Below, piece by piece: positions 60,726 to 64,000 of a stretch of 64,000 bases of DNA. Position 1 is the first letter of the stretch, and every line of letters starts with the position of its first letter. A program made the translations under genes and the position numbers. Under the pieces are notes generated by a model that saw only the letters and a program-made list of their open reading frames with translations, had not been told where the DNA came from and did not search any database. The stretch is from Paraburkholderia atlantica (GTDB taxonomy: Bacteria; Pseudomonadota; Gammaproteobacteria; Burkholderiales; Burkholderiaceae): positions 124,001 through 188,000 of the forward strand of contig NZ_WHNQ01000003.1 in NCBI RefSeq assembly GCF_009362785.1, in the 5' to 3' direction.

Positions 60726-61406
60726 CTATCTGGCGCCAGTCTGAAGCCGTCGCGCGAGTTCGTCGGCTATCTGCTGCGCGCTGTTCCTGACCGCCGTCTT
60801 TTCATCGCGGCCGGAAAGAACGACCTTCGCGGCGATCACGTACGGATTGAGCTTGATCACCGCGCCCGGCATATCCCTGCTCTTCCCCTCTTCAACGCTT
60901 TCATACAGCGGCGGCAACTCCGGCGAAGCCAGGTTATCGCAGGAGACCGCGACCTGAAACTGGCTTTGGCCCGCGCCCATTCCCACCATCGCGCGACGCA
61001 GCCGGTTACCCTCATCGACGCTGAGAAAAACGCCGCGCACCTGCCAGCCGTCGTGAGGCAGCGGCTCACCCGGCGCGACACGGCGCGCGTCTACTCCGGC
61101 CTTTTTCAGATCGTCCGTCAAGGATTGCGCCATCAGCGCAACGATCTCGCGCGCCCGCGCCTGCGGGTCCTGCTGCTGACGCAGCGGACCCGCCGGCACC
61201 AGATTGCCCACGATGCCTCGCGCGCGGTGGCCTGGTCCGCTGTCAGGGGCGATATTCGCGGCGTCGAGATCGAAATCGGCGACATAGACGACCGGCGATG
61301 CAACAGGAGCCGCGAGCGCTGCCGACGCATCCGCCGCCAGACATCCTTGCGCGCCGGCGCACACATACGTCGCCAGACCGACAATTCGCATCCATCGAAA
61401 CACCAT
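60726..61406 (-). CDS. DUF4410 family exported protein
   Basis: This 226-residue protein has a signal peptide (about residues 1-26, ending GCLAADA). The mature domain contains PVVYVADFDLDAANI, an acidic Pro-Gly region, LMAQSLTDDLKKAGVDARRV and a C-terminal AQQIADELARRL helix, the DUF4410 pattern. It is probably periplasmic; no function known. GGAGGTGCGCA precedes ATG 61406. The longer frame to 61475 is less plausible. Confidence 0.8.
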   Translation of the reverse strand: MVFRWMRIVGLATYVCAGAQGCLAADASAALAAPVASPVVYVADFDLDAANIAPDSGPGHRARGIVGNLVPAGPLRQQQDPQARAREIVALMAQSLTDDLKKAGVDARRVAPGEPLPHDGWQVRGVFLSVDEGNRLRRAMVGMGAGQSQFQVAVSCDNLASPELPPLYESVEEGKSRDMPGAVIKLNPYVIAAKVVLSGRDEKTAVRNSAQQIADELARRLQTGAR

Positions 61407-61611
61407 TGCGCACCTCCGCGCTGATCGCCTGGTACTGGTCGCATCGCAAGCGACGAAATACGGCACTCGCATCAAGGCTCTTTATCCATCTTAGGACTTT
61501 CGATCGTCTGCATCGCGATCCGAAAATCCTATACTTGGTCGATGCGGTTGGTGGCTACGCGCGTTGTCCGCGTATGCCTTGGCGCGAGTCCGACAAACGG
61601 AAAACAAAGCC

Positions 61612-63267
61612 ATGCTGACGATCGACGACATTCGCGCCGTGCCGCTGTTCTCGACCCTGCCCGACAGCGAACTGGAAAACCTCGCGCACACGGCCGCCGA
61701 CCTGCATCTATGCGCGGGCGAGTTCGCGGTTCATGAAGGCGGCGAGCGCGCGTTGTACGCGGTGCTGTCGGGCAAGATGGAAGTCATCAAGACATTCGAC
61801 GGCATCGAGCGGACCTTGGGCTGGCGTCTGCCCGGCACGATCTTCGGCGAAGTGCCGCTTGCGCTGAGTTCGCCGTTTCCGGGCGCCTATCGAGCGGCCG
61901 AGCCTTCGCGCGTGATGCGCGTCGACGCGCCGCAATACTATGCGCTCGCGGCGGCGTCGCCCGAGGTGGCGTTCAAGATGGGGGCGCTCGCGCGCGAACG
62001 CATCGGCGGGCTGCAAAGCCTTTCTGCCGAGCCGCCGAAAGCGCGTGTGACGATCGTCGGCAACCGTTGGGACGATGCGTGCACGCTGCTGCGCCAGTTT
62101 CTCGCGCGCAATCAGATCAGCGCCGACTGGCTGGCGCCGGATGCGCCGGAACTGGCCGCGCGCTGGCCTGGCACCTGTCCAACGGAACGCGAGTGCCCCG
62201 CGTTGCGCCTCGTCGACGGCACGGTGCTGAGCCGGCCCGCGACCCGCGAACTGGCGGGACTGCTCGGCCTTCAGACGCAGCCGCGTCTGGACGGATACGA
62301 CACGGCGATCATCGGCGGCGGCCCCGCGGGGCTGGCTGCCGCGGTGTACGGCGCGTCGGAAGGTCTGCGCACGCTGGTGCTGGAGCGCGAGGCGCCGGGC
62401 GGACAGGCGGGCACGTCCTCGCGCATCGAGAATTACCTCGGCTTTCCCAATGGCGTTTCCGGCGACGAACTCGCGAGCCGCGCGCTGCAACAGGCACGGC
62501 GGCTCGGCGCGGAAATCCTCGTGACGCGCTCGGTCGAGCGCATCGATGTAAAGACGCGGCGGATTCATCTCGATGGCGGCGACGCCGTGCACGCTCGATC
62601 CATCATTCTCGCGACGGGCGTCACGTGGCGGCGGCTTGCCATCGACGGCTTCGACCGCTTTATCGGCAAGGGGATCTACTACGGCGCGGCGCGCAGCGAG
62701 GCGAGCGCGACCCACGGCCTCGATGTCCATCTGATCGGCGGCGGCAATTCGGCCGGCCAGGCGGCGTTATTCTTCGCCAATCATGCGCGCAGCGTGACGC
62801 TCGTCGTGCGCGGCGATTCGCTCGAAAAGGGCATGTCGCGCTATCTGGTCGAACAGCTTGCGGGCAAATCGAATGTCGCGGTGCGCTTGCGCTCGGATGT
62901 CGTCGGCGCGCATGGCGATACGCATCTGACGGCCATCGACATTCGCGATTCGACGACGGGCTCAGTAAGCCGGCACGACTGCGGCGGTCTGTTCGTCTTC
63001 ATCGGCGCGGATGCGCAAACGGAGTGGCTACCGTCCGAAATCGCGCGCGACGTACGCGGCTATGTTCTGACCGGTGACGACGTCGTCAAGGCCGCACGCT
63101 GGCCGCATCATCACCGCGATCCTTATCTGCTCGAATCGAGCGTGCCGGGTGTGTTCGCGTGCGGAGATGTGAGACTGAGCCCTGTGAAGCGCGTCGCTTC
63201 GGCCGTCGGCGAGGGCAGCATGGCGATTGCTTTCGCGCACAGGTTTTTGCAGTCGGACGGTGCGTGA
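61612..63267 (+). CDS. Cyclic-nucleotide-domain thioredoxin reductase homologue lacking CxxC
   Basis: This 551-residue protein has a cNMP-binding domain (about 1-130, with LYAVLSGKMEVIKTF and GTIFGEVPLALS), a middle region (about 150-235) resembling a thioredoxin-like spacer, and a thioredoxin-reductase domain. FAD fingerprint IIGGGPAGLAAAVYGASEG is near residue 230, followed by GGQAGTSSRIENYLGF, and NADPH motif LIGGGNSAGQAALFF is near 380. Between them, where the redox pair normally sits, the sequence is GKGIYYGAARSEAS with no cysteine. Disulfide reduction by the classical mechanism is therefore impossible. ATG 61612 is chosen over 61564 from domain limits. Confidence 0.87.
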   Translation: MLTIDDIRAVPLFSTLPDSELENLAHTAADLHLCAGEFAVHEGGERALYAVLSGKMEVIKTFDGIERTLGWRLPGTIFGEVPLALSSPFPGAYRAAEPSRVMRVDAPQYYALAAASPEVAFKMGALARERIGGLQSLSAEPPKARVTIVGNRWDDACTLLRQFLARNQISADWLAPDAPELAARWPGTCPTERECPALRLVDGTVLSRPATRELAGLLGLQTQPRLDGYDTAIIGGGPAGLAAAVYGASEGLRTLVLEREAPGGQAGTSSRIENYLGFPNGVSGDELASRALQQARRLGAEILVTRSVERIDVKTRRIHLDGGDAVHARSIILATGVTWRRLAIDGFDRFIGKGIYYGAARSEASATHGLDVHLIGGGNSAGQAALFFANHARSVTLVVRGDSLEKGMSRYLVEQLAGKSNVAVRLRSDVVGAHGDTHLTAIDIRDSTTGSVSRHDCGGLFVFIGADAQTEWLPSEIARDVRGYVLTGDDVVKAARWPHHHRDPYLLESSVPGVFACGDVRLSPVKRVASAVGEGSMAIAFAHRFLQSDGA

Positions 63268-63283
63268 GGTCGTCGCTCGGTCC

Positions 63284-64000
63284 TTATGTATTCGCAGGCA
63301 GCGCGGCGCGTTCCAATACCGTCATCGGTCCGAGCCTTTCGATCACGTCCAGTTGAGCCGGGTCACGCACGAACAGCGAACCCGCAAATCCGAGCGCGTT
63401 GACCGACACGCCTTCGACACGCTCTTGCGATCTCGGCACGAGCAACATCCAGCGCCGCGTGACCAGCAGGTTGTAGGGCGCCGCATGACACCACACGCGA
63501 TCGATTTCGAGCGCGCCGATCCCCGCCGCTTCCAGTAGCGTGCGATAGCGGGACAGCGCCAGCTTCGGCGCATCCGCGCGCGTCAGATCATCCGCGTCGA
63601 AGCGCGCGAACGCATGCCAAAACGGCAGCTCCGGCAAGCGGTCCTGCGCGCCCAACAAGGGCTCGATAGGCACGGGCGGATCGGTTTGCCCGAGCGGCAG
63701 CGGCACGATCTGCAAATGCTTGTGCGGCTGGCTCGCGCCCGCCTCCGTGCCGGCGTTGTAAAAGCCGATGCCGTCGAATTCGGCCATGCACGCGAGCAGC
63801 GCTTCGAAATCGGCAAGATCGAGCAGCGCTTCCTGCGGTACGAATTCACGCGTGACGATCAGCAGATGATGATCGATCACGTTGAACTTGTTCAGCAACG
63901 CGAGATGCGTATCGGAGATATCGGCGACGAACAGATCTGGATCGGGGGGAAGAAATGGGTTCTGTGGGCGCATTGCCGTCTGCAGCTTGTGCGCTTGCTC
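63284..64000 (-). CDS. Ap4A phosphorylase (ATP adenylyltransferase), 5' end cut by window
   Basis: This protein is a HIT-superfamily Ap4A phosphorylase/ATP adenylyltransferase. The active-site motif is GASQPHKHLQIVPLP (His-x-His-x-Gln), with the preceding FNVIDHHLLIVTREFVPQ strand. A C-terminal domain contains CHAAPYNLLVTRRWMLLVPR. It degrades diadenosine tetraphosphate to ADP and ATP. The frame remains open to the window edge (reading EQAHKLQTAMRPQNPF near the edge), so the start lies beyond base 64000. It is convergent with the reductase homologue, 16 bases apart. Confidence 0.9.
   Translation of the reverse strand, partial: EQAHKLQTAMRPQNPFLPPDPDLFVADISDTHLALLNKFNVIDHHLLIVTREFVPQEALLDLADFEALLACMAEFDGIGFYNAGTEAGASQPHKHLQIVPLPLGQTDPPVPIEPLLGAQDRLPELPFWHAFARFDADDLTRADAPKLALSRYRTLLEAAGIGALEIDRVWCHAAPYNLLVTRRWMLLVPRSQERVEGVSVNALGFAGSLFVRDPAQLDVIERLGPMTVLERAALPANT

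Overview
The window is GC-rich and densely coded, with no rRNA, tRNA, CRISPR array, insertion sequence or phage gene that I could see. Gene content and style (many LysR regulators, several ABC importers in catabolic operons, short Burkholderia-type hypothetical proteins, RhlE, NADPH sulfite reductase, an HAD-UbiA fusion) point to a metabolically versatile soil or plant-associated member of the Burkholderiaceae such as Paraburkholderia or Caballeronia. That assignment rests on gene style, not on a marker gene. It looks like accessory chromosome or megaplasmid sequence: mostly transport, catabolism and regulation, with several decaying genes.

Layout. 1-3352: end of a ribose/galactofuranose-type sugar ABC importer (ATPase cut by the window edge, two permeases). 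3366-5696: a small conserved protein, a decayed stretch and a divergent NRAMP-like transporter. 5704-16202: a probable catabolic regulon. On the minus strand are a flavin monooxygenase, a RidA protein, a DUF1028 protein and an ArgE-type amidohydrolase; a LysR regulator diverges from them; downstream on the plus strand are a Rieske oxygenase and a complete polyamine-type ABC importer. Two intergenic regions of this block share near-identical sequence motifs, suggesting one regulator serves both halves. 16435-20895: a SET-domain protein, a deleted GlxA-type regulator, a monooxygenase-fold protein, a sterol-desaturase-like hydroxylase, RarD and small proteins. 20958-23615: RhlE helicase, an anchored hydrolase and a small protein.

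23718-32486: a second amine or amino-acid block. An SDR and an Asp/Glu-racemase-family enzyme face a Liv-type importer (with permease LivM fused to ATPase LivG), a DUF1989 protein and a DadA-like dehydrogenase. 32511-35347: a YbaK-type deacylase, a small protein and a TPR protein. 35512-41396: galactoside use, with a GH35 beta-galactosidase, a clan GH-D alpha-galactosidase coupled to a LysR regulator, and an epoxide-hydrolase-like enzyme. 41419-44058: a frameshifted NHL-repeat protein and a lipoprotein. 44292-49121: membrane glycosyltransferase overlapping an HAD-UbiA prenyltransferase, a SpoIIAA-like protein, an epimerase and a DUF2945 protein.

49194-53790: a cyclopropane-synthase fragment, cysI and cysJ, and a broken LysR gene facing them. 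53951-64000: a lipoprotein, a CBS protein, a large CoA-transferase, a BamE-like lipoprotein, a 51-residue membrane protein, a YeeE/YedE sulfur transporter, a DUF4410 protein, a cyclic-nucleotide-domain thioredoxin-reductase homologue lacking its redox cysteines, and an Ap4A phosphorylase cut by the right edge.

The best candidate for an undescribed system is the 5.7-16.2 kb block: a transporter, two oxygenases and three nitrogen-handling enzymes under one apparent regulator. Its substrate cannot be read from sequence.
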